Source: Xanthoparmelia taractica | Taxonomy: Eukaryota > Ascomycota > Lecanoromycetes > Lecanorales > Parmeliaceae | Assembly (NCBI GenBank): GCA_033085395.1 | Contig: MU853187.1 | Location: forward strand, 175,371 to 239,370 | Reading direction: 5' to 3' | Length of the DNA stretch: 64,000 nucleotides | In this document: piece after piece, positions 1 to 9,823 of the stretch | Layout of the letters: each line of letters opens with the position of its first letter | Position numbering within the stretch: position 1 is the stretch's first letter | Position numbers and translations under genes: made by a program | The notes under the pieces: generated by a model | Database searches by the model: none | Seen by the model: the letters and a program-made list of their open reading frames with translations, nothing else | What the model was told of the DNA's origin: nothing

Positions 1-290
1 GCAAATTGGGGACGCCTTCGGTAGTATCTTTCAAACTTGGGGTGATGATGTAAGATTGAGTGGGAGGTAGAGGTAGCAGTTTTGAGAAGGATGCTCAGGT
101 GAGCCGGACCTCACTTTGCTGTACAATTGCACCACCCCCAGCCATGTAAAGCTGCATGTCGCAGAGACACGATGAGAACATGGGACACTAAGGATAATTT
201 GGTGTATGTCATTGATAAAGCTGATGTATGTACATAAGCAAAAGAAAGGGCGACAAGGGTTATGAGTTATTCAGGCGAATACGGCCATGT
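1..290. other. 3' flank of the peroxin gene, no feature seen
   Basis: This is the stretch beyond the stop codon of the minus-strand peroxin gene. Only short shadow frames are present. I see no tRNA, repeat or conserved coding sequence. Confidence 0.5.
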
Positions 291-1942
291 TCACTCCAAG
301 CCCATCTTTGCATCGTCTCCGATGCCCCAGTATCCGTCCCGTTCTTGATGTGAGGGTAGTTGTTGAATGTCACGCTCATCACCTCGTAGAGTGGTCGACC
401 CTGATGAGTCGCCGCTGCTGTGCGCGCTTGTCCGGCTATTCTTCCTGAAAAATCCACGTCGTCTAGCTTGACTGCTACTTACATCGATGTCTTTTGTGGC
501 TTGCGAATAATCGGGCGGGGCGTCAAGGGGAGCAGAACCCGAGGTAGGTGGAACCAAGGTGGCGGTGGACCCATCGAATTTAGTACCTCCGCTCGTCTCA
601 ATGAGCTCAGCATCTCGATACCACTTTCGACGTCGAGTATATCTTCCCCAGCCGTCCTGACCGCGACGACCATCGTTCCACTGTCTCCGTTAGTATACAT
701 CTACCCCACGCTTCGGGTTCAACTGACCTTATTGTCATAGTAGATCCAACCGTCAGCACCAGTACTTGTTCTGTTTTTCCCGCCACCTTCGACTTGCCAC
801 TCACTGCCTGGAACCCAACGCCATTCCGCAATCCCATTATCGACGTCTGGAAGTTGAAAGCTATCCTTAGGATCTGAGGGGTTAAGATGCTCGTCCGTCC
901 AGGCAGCCCTTTCATAAGCTAGCAGTGAATACGTCCATCCAAGACCCAGCCAACGTCGTTGGTTCTCGAAGACCACAAATGTGAAGCGAACCCCCGACGA
1001 ATCCGCATGGCCATGAGTAGCAAGTGAATTAGCTACATCATGCTGGCTCTTATGCCTTGGTGGTAGTGGAGGAGGAGCCCCTTTGCGGGGTGTCACGGGT
1101 ATTTGTGGCTGATTGCCAAATGTCAAGCCAGTAATAACAGAGATGACACGACGGATAACACGCGAACGCCAGAGAAGTGTGCGGGTAACCCGAGCAGGCC
1201 TCGAATGCCAGCTGAGCATGAAAGTGCCGACTGTAAGGATCACCCGGCGGGTAGTCAGAATGTAAAGCGGTGGTAGGGTTAGGCCAACCCACAGGGGTGA
1301 AATGAGAAGTATACGTATGAAAAGGGTAGTAAGAGCAGGCCTTGTTGTGGCTGATGTTGCTGTGCGCTGTGTCGAGAGGAAGTCTGTAAGCTGCATAAAT
1401 GGTTCAAGCAATATATTACACCTTGAAGTAAATACTGTCAAAGTCTCCACGATCTCATCAAGGCTTTTTTGATGTTTCATGTTGCCCTCCGATTTCTCTT
1501 TGGGATCTTTGAGCTTCTCCCCCGTCCACCCACTCGAGGATAGAGGAGAATACCTCCTCGAGTACATGCCCAAGATGATGATTGTCACAACCATCAGAGG
1601 TCCTGCATATCTTATGATTACATCCCCATAGATTGTGGTAGCCCAGAAGCCTGCAACAATGAGAAAACTTTCCCATGCGTCTCCACTCGTCCATGTAATC
1701 AGGCCAACGATCTGGTTCAGAGGCAGAATGAATGGGTGGGAAAAGGCAAGGGCTCGAGTGATGGTCGGAGGTGTCGCTACGAGCAAGGGTGACTTTCGAT
1801 GTACCAGAATGGTAGACCTCTGTCTGGTGGCTGGGGATGAGGTTCCGGATGTTGGAGAGAAAGCAGCTGTGGTAGGAGGATTCAGGTCGTCCTTGGACTT
1901 CCCTGGTCCAGTCTCCGACCCTCGCGCCGGTGATGAGGTCAT
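291..1942 (-). CDS. Pex23/Pex30-family integral peroxisomal membrane peroxin with dysferlin domain
   Basis: Two exons, 728-1942 and 291-680, flank a 47-bp intron (681-727) with a TACTAAC branch site; the joined frame encodes 534 aa from ATG 1942. The N-terminal half has the hydrophobic segments of the Pex24p/Pex30 domain (around residues 55-125 and 195-225). The C-terminal half has DysF-N (FTFVVFENQRRWLGLGW, about residue 320) and DysF-C. DysF-C is split by the intron: GWIYYDNK lies before it and W-NDGRRGQDGWGRYTRRRKWYRD just after. Splicing at the canonical GT-AG restores DysF-C exactly, which fixes the exon structure. Family members sit in ER-peroxisome contact membranes and control peroxisome number and size. 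The last 90 residues are low-complexity and Ser/Arg-rich. Assignment to one yeast paralogue (Pex23, 30, 31 or 32) is not possible from sequence alone. Confidence 0.9.
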
Positions 1943-2360
1943 CTCCGCTATCCAAGGAGTTTCTGATTGATGTCAGTCGAGGCGACGCAGACAGGGAGTC
2001 AAGAGTTCAAGCTGATGTCCGGACCAACACACCAAACGCAGCCATACAAACCTCTACAACTTGGGAATAATATGTCCAGAGGATGTTTGGTCATATTGCA
2101 AAGTCCTCTTATGTTCCAGTTAACAACAGCAAAAAGCCACCCAAATGGAAGACGACGTTACCAGACGCCATGGTTTATACGTAACCGAGGCATGTGCTTA
2201 AGTAGTATGCCAAGCGATTTTTTCGGTCTTTGCTACCTTAATTTATTCTTGCATCTGTTCGCCGCTTTGTGCTCGTGCTTGTCTCCTCCACACGAATGTT
2301 GCGACATCTTACTTAACGATTCTACTGTGTGGTAGTTAAGAAGGGGTTGAGCGATCGCTT
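1943..2360. promoter_or_regulatory. Divergent intergenic region, peroxin / PAM16
   Basis: About 418 bp separate the ATG of the minus-strand peroxin gene from the ATG of PAM16 on the plus strand, so both promoters must lie here. Open frames in it look like chance. No clear TATA box or binding-site cluster was recognised. Confidence 0.45.
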
Positions 2361-2845
2361 ATGGTTCGTTATGCCTGCAGTGGTGATCTCTCTTAACATA
2401 GAACGATGCTAAGGATCAGTAGGCGCACCGCATCATCACACAAATCGTCTTCACAGGCACTAGAGTCCTGGGTCGCGCTTTTGCTGAAGCCTACAGGCAG
2501 GCCGCAGCATCGTCGCAACATTCTCGGGTAGCAGGCGCCAACTCCAGTAACCCCAATAACGCCAACAGTTTCACCTCCTCTGGTCTCACCCTTGAAGAAG
2601 CATGCAAGATCCTCAACGTCAAGCCGCCACAAGGCGGCAAAACAGATATGAACCTCGTGATGGAAAGATTCAAGACCATGTTCGACAGAAATGAACCGAC
2701 TAAGGGAGGAAGCTTCTATCTCCAGAGCAAGATACTGAGAGCGCGGGAAAGAATAGAGCTGGAGGTTAGGGAAGCGGCAGAGGCTAGGGAGAGGGAGGCG
2801 GAGCTGAAAGAGGGATGGAAGCCCAAGGTATGGAAAGATCGATGA
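2361..2845 (+). CDS. PAM16: PAM16/TIM16, J-like subunit of the mitochondrial import motor
   Basis: A one-codon first exon (ATG 2361-2363) is followed by a 59-bp intron (2364-2422, GTTCGT...CAGTAG) and a second exon (2423-2845), giving 141 aa. After the start Met the protein reads AHRIITQIVFTGTRVLGRAF, the membrane-contacting N terminus typical of PAM16. A Ser/Asn-rich linker follows, then the degenerate J domain: LTLEEACKILNVKPPQGG, with NEP in place of the HPD of true J proteins, and GGSFYLQSKILRARERIE. It ends in a charged helix. PAM16 pairs with PAM14 on the matrix side of TIM23 and restrains its stimulation of mtHsp70; it is essential in yeast. The start is set by the AHR frame opening directly at an AG acceptor, with an ATG-GT donor 59 bp upstream. 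Without the intron there is no Met in frame near the conserved N terminus. Confidence 0.92.
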
Positions 2846-4290
2846 CATGAATCATCTCTGGGCACGACGCAAGAGTTAAAGCAAGGACATTAGTGATTCC
2901 CCGTGAACGGCTCATCCTTCCCTACGGATCGCTGCTGGCGGCCTCGGGTTCAAGCCAGCTTGAATGGAGCGGCATTTGCGTTTGTTATGTACAATCAGGT
3001 ATTTGGGGCATTTCCACTCTACTGGGACACTCGACAGCTGCCTTCGGTGTTGTCAGTTTCGGTTTCGAAGCCTCGCTCCGGCCCATCTTCTTTCGGGTGA
3101 TGGCCTTTATAACAGCCATGTCTCCACCATCCCAAATCTAAGACTCATATACCGAGATAGCTACCGGTTGTCGGAGGGCCTCAAGGCATGATGTGAACGG
3201 CAAATATGTCAAAGGAAGGAAGGTAGTGTGGAGCAAATCTTGTCGCCAGTGCATACAAGTGGTCCAGGATCAAGTAATGAGCTCTGGTTGAAGTTGGTCA
3301 TACATTTGTTATTTGGGGACTGAAACGTTCAACGTGACACTCTGCTTGAGGTCGAGATTATACCAGTCATACCACCGCATAACAAAACCAGATCTCCGTG
3401 ACCCAGGCCACAATATCACCTGTTTTACCCACCCTATCTCATGAGACTGACGGCAGAGGACTTGGTTCAGCCTTGCGTTCAAAGCTTGGCAATTTTTCGG
3501 CTCTTGGTCTTGAATCTCAGCCCTGCGGTGGATAGTGGCGCAATAGATAGCATGCCGCCCCCACAGTGTGGACAGCATGCATGACCAATTAAGCCGGCAC
3601 GACTTTCATATTTCTTTGACCGCTTGCGGAGCTATGCAATAAGCGACAGTCGACTGCATGAAATGCAACGTTCAAAGTGTATTCAAGGCAATCATTAACT
3701 CGGACTCTCGGAGAGGTTATTTTGATAGGGGTTGATGGCGCTAACGAGTCCTTTATCGCGGTTAGCCTAGCTTAAGCTCGACTCCCGCAAACGCACAAGG
3801 TATTCCCATTCGAGCATTTTTTTCCCTTTGTTCCATGCAATGCCTCCGCCTGTACAATGACCACATTCTTTCCTCCAAAACACACTGAATTCAACCTCTG
3901 CCGAGTCAGATAAGAAGATGCAACGTTACTAATGTCAAAATCTAAACGTCATAGACCAAGTATGGCGCGATCCGCCCGAAGACCCTAACAATGGGGCTTC
4001 GGATATCATATCAGGCCGATCCGTTTACTGCTGCTGCTGCCACACGTGTAAATGGCAGTTTGCAATCAATACTTATAATGCTAACGTTGTGTTGAAACCT
4101 TCTTCGGAGCCAGCTTTGCTACAAGACCTAACACCCATCTCCTTTCAATCATCTTTCTCATACATCTATCTATCTGCATCTATCAGACAGACTCGTGCCA
4201 CCCCATCCAGCCATTTCCACTCACCTCTTCCTATTCTCCTCTCCCAACCTCCGAGATACTCTCCACTGCGAGTCCGCGCAGCAGCCCAGC
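2846..4290. other. Intergenic region, no gene recognised
   Basis: About 1.4 kb between PAM16 and the ARA2-like gene. It holds several open frames under 100 codons that overlap in conflicting directions and show no recognisable domain. The last 150 bases before ATG 4291 are rich in C and T, as expected of a fungal 5' leader. Confidence 0.5.
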
Positions 4291-5565
4291 ATGCCTCAAA
4301 CCTCACCTCCCTTGTCCGCTCTACTTCCGCCACTTATCTGTGGAACTGCTACCTTCAACGATCAATATAACCCAGACCCGTACGCATTGCCAACCACAGG
4401 CATAGTCCACCGCGCCCTCTCCTTAGGAGTCCGCGCCTTTGACACCTCCCCCTACTATGGCCCGGCCGAAGAATTACTTGGAAAAGCGCTCAACACCCCA
4501 TTCGTCCACGAGAACTTCCCTCGTCGTGACTATTTCCTCCTCACCAAGGTCGGGCGTATTGCTGGCGCTGAATTCGACTATTCAGCCCCTTGGGTGCGAC
4601 GTAGCGTGCAGCGAAGTCTTGATCGCCTACGTACCAAATACCTTGATGTCGTCTACTGCCACGATGTCGAGTTCGTCACTCCAGAAGAGGTCCTCACAGC
4701 AATTACAGAACTTCGGAGGATACGAGACGAGACTGGCCGGATCAAGTACGTGGGGATCTCTGGCTACCCGGTGACTACACTGTGCGACCTTGCAGAGACG
4801 ATCCTTGAACGGACTGGAGAGCCATTGGACGCTGTCATGTCCTACGCCAACTTCACTCTACAAAATACCAGGCTCAGCTCAGTCGCTCTTCCTAGACTGA
4901 AGGCCGCAGGAGTCAATGTGGTTCCAAACGCCTCCGTCCTTGGTATGGGCCTTCTTCGCCGTACAGGTGTACCCATCGGCGCTCAGGGCGACTTCCATCC
5001 ATCTCCCAGTGAGCTCAGGACCGTCATACAGAAAGCTAGCGACTGGTGTGACCAGCAAGATAATCGGATCGAGAAAGTTGCTATTCGCTTCGCATTGGAG
5101 ACCTGGATGCGCGAAGGCGAGGCCGTTGGTTCGAAAGGCGATCCAGCTTCTGGAATACCATGGCGACGAGAGCATGTTAAGCCGAATGCTCCGAAGCTTG
5201 GGGTGAGTGTTATGGGTGTCAGCAACGTGGATGAGCTAAATGAAACGATGCGCGTCTGGAGAAGTATACTGGACGGCTTGGATGGAGGCGAAAAGACTGC
5301 TGTCGAATCTGGTCGAGGGACTAAAGATCGCATTTGGAGTCTGTCGAGGCAGAAGCAAGTCCAGGAATTGGCTACTGGTATACGGAAGGTCCTTGGAGAG
5401 TATGTCGACTTTGCTTGGGCAAGTCCTCCACCAGAGTTCAGAAAGCCAGGCCTGGCCCCGACAGTACCTGCGCCTTTGCCAACCCCTGCGGCTTCGCCTG
5501 ATCATTGTGCCTTAAAGCTTCCCGCAGGGGAGTCTATGGATGTTAGCTGTTCCGACCTGATCTAG
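4291..5565 (+). CDS. ARA2: D-arabinose 1-dehydrogenase, ARA2-type aldo/keto reductase
   Basis: A single exon of 424 aa. It folds as an aldo/keto-reductase barrel with the catalytic tetrad visible: D51 and Y56 in FDTSPYYGPAEELLGKAL, K86 in LLTKVGR and H124 in VVYCHDVEF. KYVGISGYP and NASVLGMGLL are further family motifs. Yeast ARA2 oxidises D-arabinose with NAD+ to the lactone, the step before erythroascorbate, an ascorbate-like antioxidant. The frame is open upstream to 4195 but there it begins with GTG, so ATG 4291 is the first usable start and matches the family N terminus (LPPLICGTATFN). An insertion around residues 330-390 and a Pro-rich tail make it longer than yeast Ara2 (about 335 aa). 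A broader L-fucose/D-arabinose dehydrogenase role is the main alternative. Confidence 0.88.
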   Translation: MPQTSPPLSALLPPLICGTATFNDQYNPDPYALPTTGIVHRALSLGVRAFDTSPYYGPAEELLGKALNTPFVHENFPRRDYFLLTKVGRIAGAEFDYSAPWVRRSVQRSLDRLRTKYLDVVYCHDVEFVTPEEVLTAITELRRIRDETGRIKYVGISGYPVTTLCDLAETILERTGEPLDAVMSYANFTLQNTRLSSVALPRLKAAGVNVVPNASVLGMGLLRRTGVPIGAQGDFHPSPSELRTVIQKASDWCDQQDNRIEKVAIRFALETWMREGEAVGSKGDPASGIPWRREHVKPNAPKLGVSVMGVSNVDELNETMRVWRSILDGLDGGEKTAVESGRGTKDRIWSLSRQKQVQELATGIRKVLGEYVDFAWASPPPEFRKPGLAPTVPAPLPTPAASPDHCALKLPAGESMDVSCSDLI

Positions 5566-7424
5566 AGACTGACTTTCAGAGATACCACCGGAGGTTTCGA
5601 TTTTCATTTTCGGGAATTACGGTTGTGCATTGACGCTCCTGAACGATTTTGCCAAAATGTCAATCAATGACTTCCACTAACGAAGGCAATGCATGCATGA
5701 CGAAGCCTTCTTCAAATGATTTGGGCGCTTGATTTCTCGACGGAGAGGACATGTTACCTAGATTCTCTTTGCCTGTTATCGGATTGATGAGCTAGATGAT
5801 TGCTAGCTACCTGCTGGCCCCACGACATATTCTTGTTATCTTGTTGGCCTCTCCCACGGCCCTGCAGCCAGCAAAGCTACTGCACTTGATAGGAGTCATA
5901 ACGTAAAAGACTGCCAATAATCGCTTTGTGGTCTATCGGTAGTGTCGTCCTTGACGGTTACAGTTGTAACCGAAGCAGCATCGTTACTCTTTACCATATG
6001 CAACTTCCTACCATTCTCATCGAAAAAGTCCCTTTCTTTCTCTCGTTGCTTCATCCGATAGTAAGAAGCGGGATGCATAAGATTGATGTCTCATCAATCT
6101 CATCAAGTATTCCTCCAAACCGGTGTATCACACTCTAGGTTGGATTCAGATTTTGTTTGATGCCATATCGTCTGCATCTAACCGCAATTCCAAGCAATGG
6201 AAGTGTCACGGTGTGCATTGACATCTACATAAATGGGCCGACCACGAATGAAAGCCGGTTCTGGTTACCAAGCACTGAATCCAATACTGCGACGTCAATA
6301 TTGCTATTGATGAGAACAGAAAACCTGTTGAATAGTGGTTTGTAGGGCTACAGTGAGGTTTGTGTGCTGTCTCTATCCTCTCAGATCTCTAAGCTTCTTG
6401 GCGGGCAATCATTACCTATAATGTTCTTGGGATTCTACATGCTCTTCTGAGCCTTTATCTCTATGTCTGTGCGTGTTGAGTTTGACCTGAAGCCGAGTTA
6501 GTCCTCTTTGGAAGCGGGATTGTTATTTGGATCGTAGTCGGCTGGAACTGAGGTCGGATCGATTGCGGCGCACGGCAACGTAGCGAGATCCTGTCAGGCC
6601 GCTATTTGTAAGAAGCTGCGCCTAGGCTTGGGGAAGTGACGTTTGTATATGGATTCTTCGATGTGGTAGCTGTCTTGATTTTGAGCAATGGGCGATACTC
6701 TCTCGCTTCACCGCAAGACGTTCCAGGTTCACCAAGCACCGCGGCAGTGAGAACCTACGTTAGAATGAGGGACTCTGAGAGAAGTCCCCTCGAAGGTGAG
6801 AGACTCAAGATGTGAAAGGGATGGAGGACAATGGGTACAAAGACATAATTTTTGAGTTCCAGATATCAAAAGCGCCAATATCGAGCGGACAAGAAGCAAG
6901 AGGGAGGTATAGAAGCGAGTGAGCTTGACAAGGTAGAGCTACACCAGAGGGGATGAAGGCGAACAGGTACTGGTACTCAAGAGAGAGAGGGAGAAGGGCT
7001 GTCAGATCTTCATGAGGTGCTCCGTACACAAAGTTTCTCAAGTTTACAAGCATGATGTTCTGAACATAGTCCAGCTGAAGTAGAAACTGCACACTAAAAT
7101 TGCGATATCCGTCTTCTCAGAGGTTTGACCAATTGCCGCTAACATTAAATCATGCGCATCTGGTGAGGTTCCAATTGATGTAGAAGAAGAAGAAGAAGAA
7201 GAAGAAGAATGTAAGGACCGACGCTAGTGTATGGCTCAGCGCCGCTTGTCGAATTATTCGAGTGAGAGCGTTCTATAATAGCAGAGGGGCAAGACGTTGT
7301 AGCAATGTCATGCAGTGAGCCCAAAACGCACTAGTGTATGTTAAAGGCTTGGCAGTGTTTACATGCGGATTCTTGCGCGCAGTTCTATTCACCCTTCCAT
7401 AGTACCACCAGAATTGCAATTGAG
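5566..7424. other. Intergenic region with a GAA microsatellite
   Basis: About 1.86 kb between the ARA2-like gene and the coiled-coil gene. Open frames reach at most 95 codons and show no domain. The one clear structure is a perfect GAA run at 7183-7209. The rest is unremarkable mid-GC sequence that probably includes the promoter of the downstream gene. Confidence 0.45.
7183..7209 (+). repeat. (GAA)9 microsatellite
   Basis: Nine perfect GAA units lie about 215 bp upstream of the start of the coiled-coil gene. Being purely purine on one strand, the run is likely to vary in length between isolates. Confidence 0.9.
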
Positions 7425-9509
7425 ATGGCTACGCCACTGTCGCCGCTGTCTCCTTCAAATACGAACCGTATCGCACCGCTGACCGCAGAAAGAAACTCAA
7501 ACTACCAATCGCCAACAAAACAGACTTTCGAACCGCAATATAATGAGAATCTGATGAGCAGTCCAGGCGACCCTCCTAGCTCTCCCTTTGTTGCAGATGT
7601 CGACCCATCCCCAGAAAAATATGAAATCCCAAGCAAGCAAGGCTCGCCGATGAAGCAGCCGTCGGAAGGATACGAACCTGAGCAGCTGACTGAGGACGCG
7701 CTGAGACATAATGAGGACCTAACACGGGCATCTCGACCAGTGGAAGATGATACTATAAGAACAAACGACTTCACTATACATGATGATACAGTTTCTGTAG
7801 TAGATGGACCCGCTGGCTATCCTGGCATGGACGATACGGCGTTCTCAGCTTTCTCCGCCGTACCCAATGCAGACATGACTCGGTTTGCGCGACTGGGTCA
7901 CACTCCTACAAAAAGCGCATTTGGTAGTCCACCAAAGTCCCCCTTCGAAGAAGCCCCAACACCTCGACCTACTGGGAGAAACACGCCATCCAGAAAACAG
8001 CACAACTACGACGATGGCTACTCATCGCCTACACCTCGGCGGCATAAGCAAACTCGCGATAACGATACTACAAATCTTCTCATCGACTTCACTGGGCAAT
8101 TCAATCCCCGGGCTGAATCATCGCCTGGCAGAAATGGCCGCCTGTCGCCCAAAAAGTACCATACCCAATCAGAACTTGCTTCGCATCTCTCAAGTCGCCG
8201 CACGCCATCACCGGCAAAGCAAGCGTTACCTCCCAGCACGCCCTCAGAAGCGCGTCATCTAGCCAACCTCCTCGACTTCGATCTCCCACCAGCACCCACA
8301 CCACGCTCAATACCCAGCATCTCCGCTCGAGAACTAGAGTCCATGAAATCGGCCTTCCAGTCGCAGATATCTTCGTTGAAAGCCGAGTTGAGTGGCAGGG
8401 AAGCAGAAGTCAGCAGCCTAAAAAATGCGATGGGTGATGCCGAAAGGCGGGTTGGTGAATCTCTGGAGCAAGTTCGCGAGGAGCGGGATGCGAAAGAGGG
8501 CTTGCAGGCAGAGAAGGCTGAGTTGGAGAAGAGACAACGAGAGATGCAAACCGTATTGAAGGACGGCAAAGAGGAGATCATTCAGGGTGAGCGGGAGAAA
8601 GACCAACTGTTACAACGAGTCAGCGAAGCAGAATACAAGCGCCAAGAAGCAGAATCAAAAGTAGTAGAAGCGGAGAGCAAGGTTGCCGGTATGAGGGCCT
8701 CTTCATCCTCCACTGCGCCCTCCGAGAGTGGCAGTGTAAATACAAACAGTGAAGTCGAAGCTGCGGTGACCAAAGTTGCAAAAGAGCTGCATGGGCTGTA
8801 TAAGACCAAGCATGAAGCCAAAGTCACGGCGCTGAAGAAGAGCTACTCGGACAGGTGGGAAAAGAAGATCAAAGATCTGCAAGCTAAAATCAACGAGCTG
8901 AGCAAAGAGAACAACGACCTCAGGCTCGGCAGAGATGCAACCATGACACGAGTGGACCCCGGGACCCTCATGGCCAGCTCGACCCCTGAAAACGAAGCAC
9001 AAAAGGAAAAAGAGCGACAAAATCGAGAGAAGCTGGAACAGCAGCTAGAAGAGCAGAAACGCCACTTATCAAACCTAGAACGCGAGCTCGACACCGTCCG
9101 CCGCAACCTCGCCAGCTCCACCGAGCAAAACGTCTCCCTCGTCTCCCAACTCTCCGCCTCCCGCGCCGAAACCGCCGAACTCATCGCCGCGACCGAAGAA
9201 TTCATGACTCTTTCCCAGCACGCCATGGCCAATTCCTCTTCGTCTGCCGCACCAAACACCACCAACCACAACAATAACAACAACAACAGCGCACAACCTC
9301 CGCCTCCTCCGGACCCGAGATCCACGCTCTCGAGATCGACGTCCGGCGGCTCGGGGCTCAAGGCGCCGGGCTTTGGGGCATATAGTGGTGAGAGCAGGAT
9401 CGGACGGATGCCGGCGCCGAGCGGGTATGGGAGGGAGAGGGGCGGCGAGGGGAGGAGCGGGCTGTTGGGGAATATTGAGAGGATGGGTAGGGGGAGGGTG
9501 CCGGACTAA
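7425..9509 (+). CDS. Large coiled-coil protein with S/T-P-rich N terminus (cytoskeletal or spindle-pole candidate)
   Basis: A single exon of 694 aa from ATG 7425. An in-frame ATG at 7338 would add 29 residues, but ATPLSPLSPSN at the inner Met looks like the natural start. Residues 1-300 are disordered and full of SP/TP sites (SPPKSPFEEAPTP, GRNTPSRK, SPTPRR, RRTPSPAK), as in Cdk targets. Residues of about 305-450 form a long heptad coiled coil. A conserved basic block then follows (VAKELHGLYKTKHEAKVTAL, DRWEKKIKDLQAKI), and a second coiled coil runs to about residue 605. The tail has Asn, Pro and Gly/Arg runs. This layout recalls fungal mitotic spindle or spindle-pole coiled-coil proteins, but I cannot assign a named family. 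Existence of the gene is secure; the function is inferred. Confidence 0.75.
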   Translation: MATPLSPLSPSNTNRIAPLTAERNSNYQSPTKQTFEPQYNENLMSSPGDPPSSPFVADVDPSPEKYEIPSKQGSPMKQPSEGYEPEQLTEDALRHNEDLTRASRPVEDDTIRTNDFTIHDDTVSVVDGPAGYPGMDDTAFSAFSAVPNADMTRFARLGHTPTKSAFGSPPKSPFEEAPTPRPTGRNTPSRKQHNYDDGYSSPTPRRHKQTRDNDTTNLLIDFTGQFNPRAESSPGRNGRLSPKKYHTQSELASHLSSRRTPSPAKQALPPSTPSEARHLANLLDFDLPPAPTPRSIPSISARELESMKSAFQSQISSLKAELSGREAEVSSLKNAMGDAERRVGESLEQVREERDAKEGLQAEKAELEKRQREMQTVLKDGKEEIIQGEREKDQLLQRVSEAEYKRQEAESKVVEAESKVAGMRASSSSTAPSESGSVNTNSEVEAAVTKVAKELHGLYKTKHEAKVTALKKSYSDRWEKKIKDLQAKINELSKENNDLRLGRDATMTRVDPGTLMASSTPENEAQKEKERQNREKLEQQLEEQKRHLSNLERELDTVRRNLASSTEQNVSLVSQLSASRAETAELIAATEEFMTLSQHAMANSSSSAAPNTTNHNNNNNNSAQPPPPPDPRSTLSRSTSGGSGLKAPGFGAYSGESRIGRMPAPSGYGRERGGEGRSGLLGNIERMGRGRVPD

Positions 9510-9823
9510 GGCGGCTTTTTGTATGTTATTATTACCAGGATCTCTGGCGCTGGGAGGTGGATGTCGACAAAAGCGGAGTAGTTGGAGGTATTTTTAAATG
9601 TTCTTGCTTTGAGCAAGATTCTCCTATAAACAACTGGCGTTGATGTTAGAACGGCGTATATGAGACGGTCCTTGTACGCTGGGTCGGTATGCCCAAGATG
9701 TGGGAGGCTTTTGAAAGAAGGGGGCGGCCTTCCCAACGCACAAAAGATTATCAACATGCATCTGACACCCGAACCGTCCTACTTCCGGAAGTACCAGCCG
9801 CCGTCAACAGATGATCATCCCAA
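9510..9823. other. Convergent 3'-3' intergenic region
   Basis: A 314-bp gap between the ends of the coiled-coil gene (+) and the TMEM135-like gene (-). It probably holds both polyadenylation regions. No other feature was seen. Confidence 0.5.

Noticed and set aside
3309..3578. An 89-codon minus-strand frame
   Set aside because: No recognisable motif, and overlapping frames on the other strand are of similar length.
4195..4290. A 32-residue N-terminal extension of the ARA2-like protein
   Set aside because: The frame there begins with GTG, not ATG, and the added peptide is low-complexity leader sequence; ATG 4291 matches the family start.
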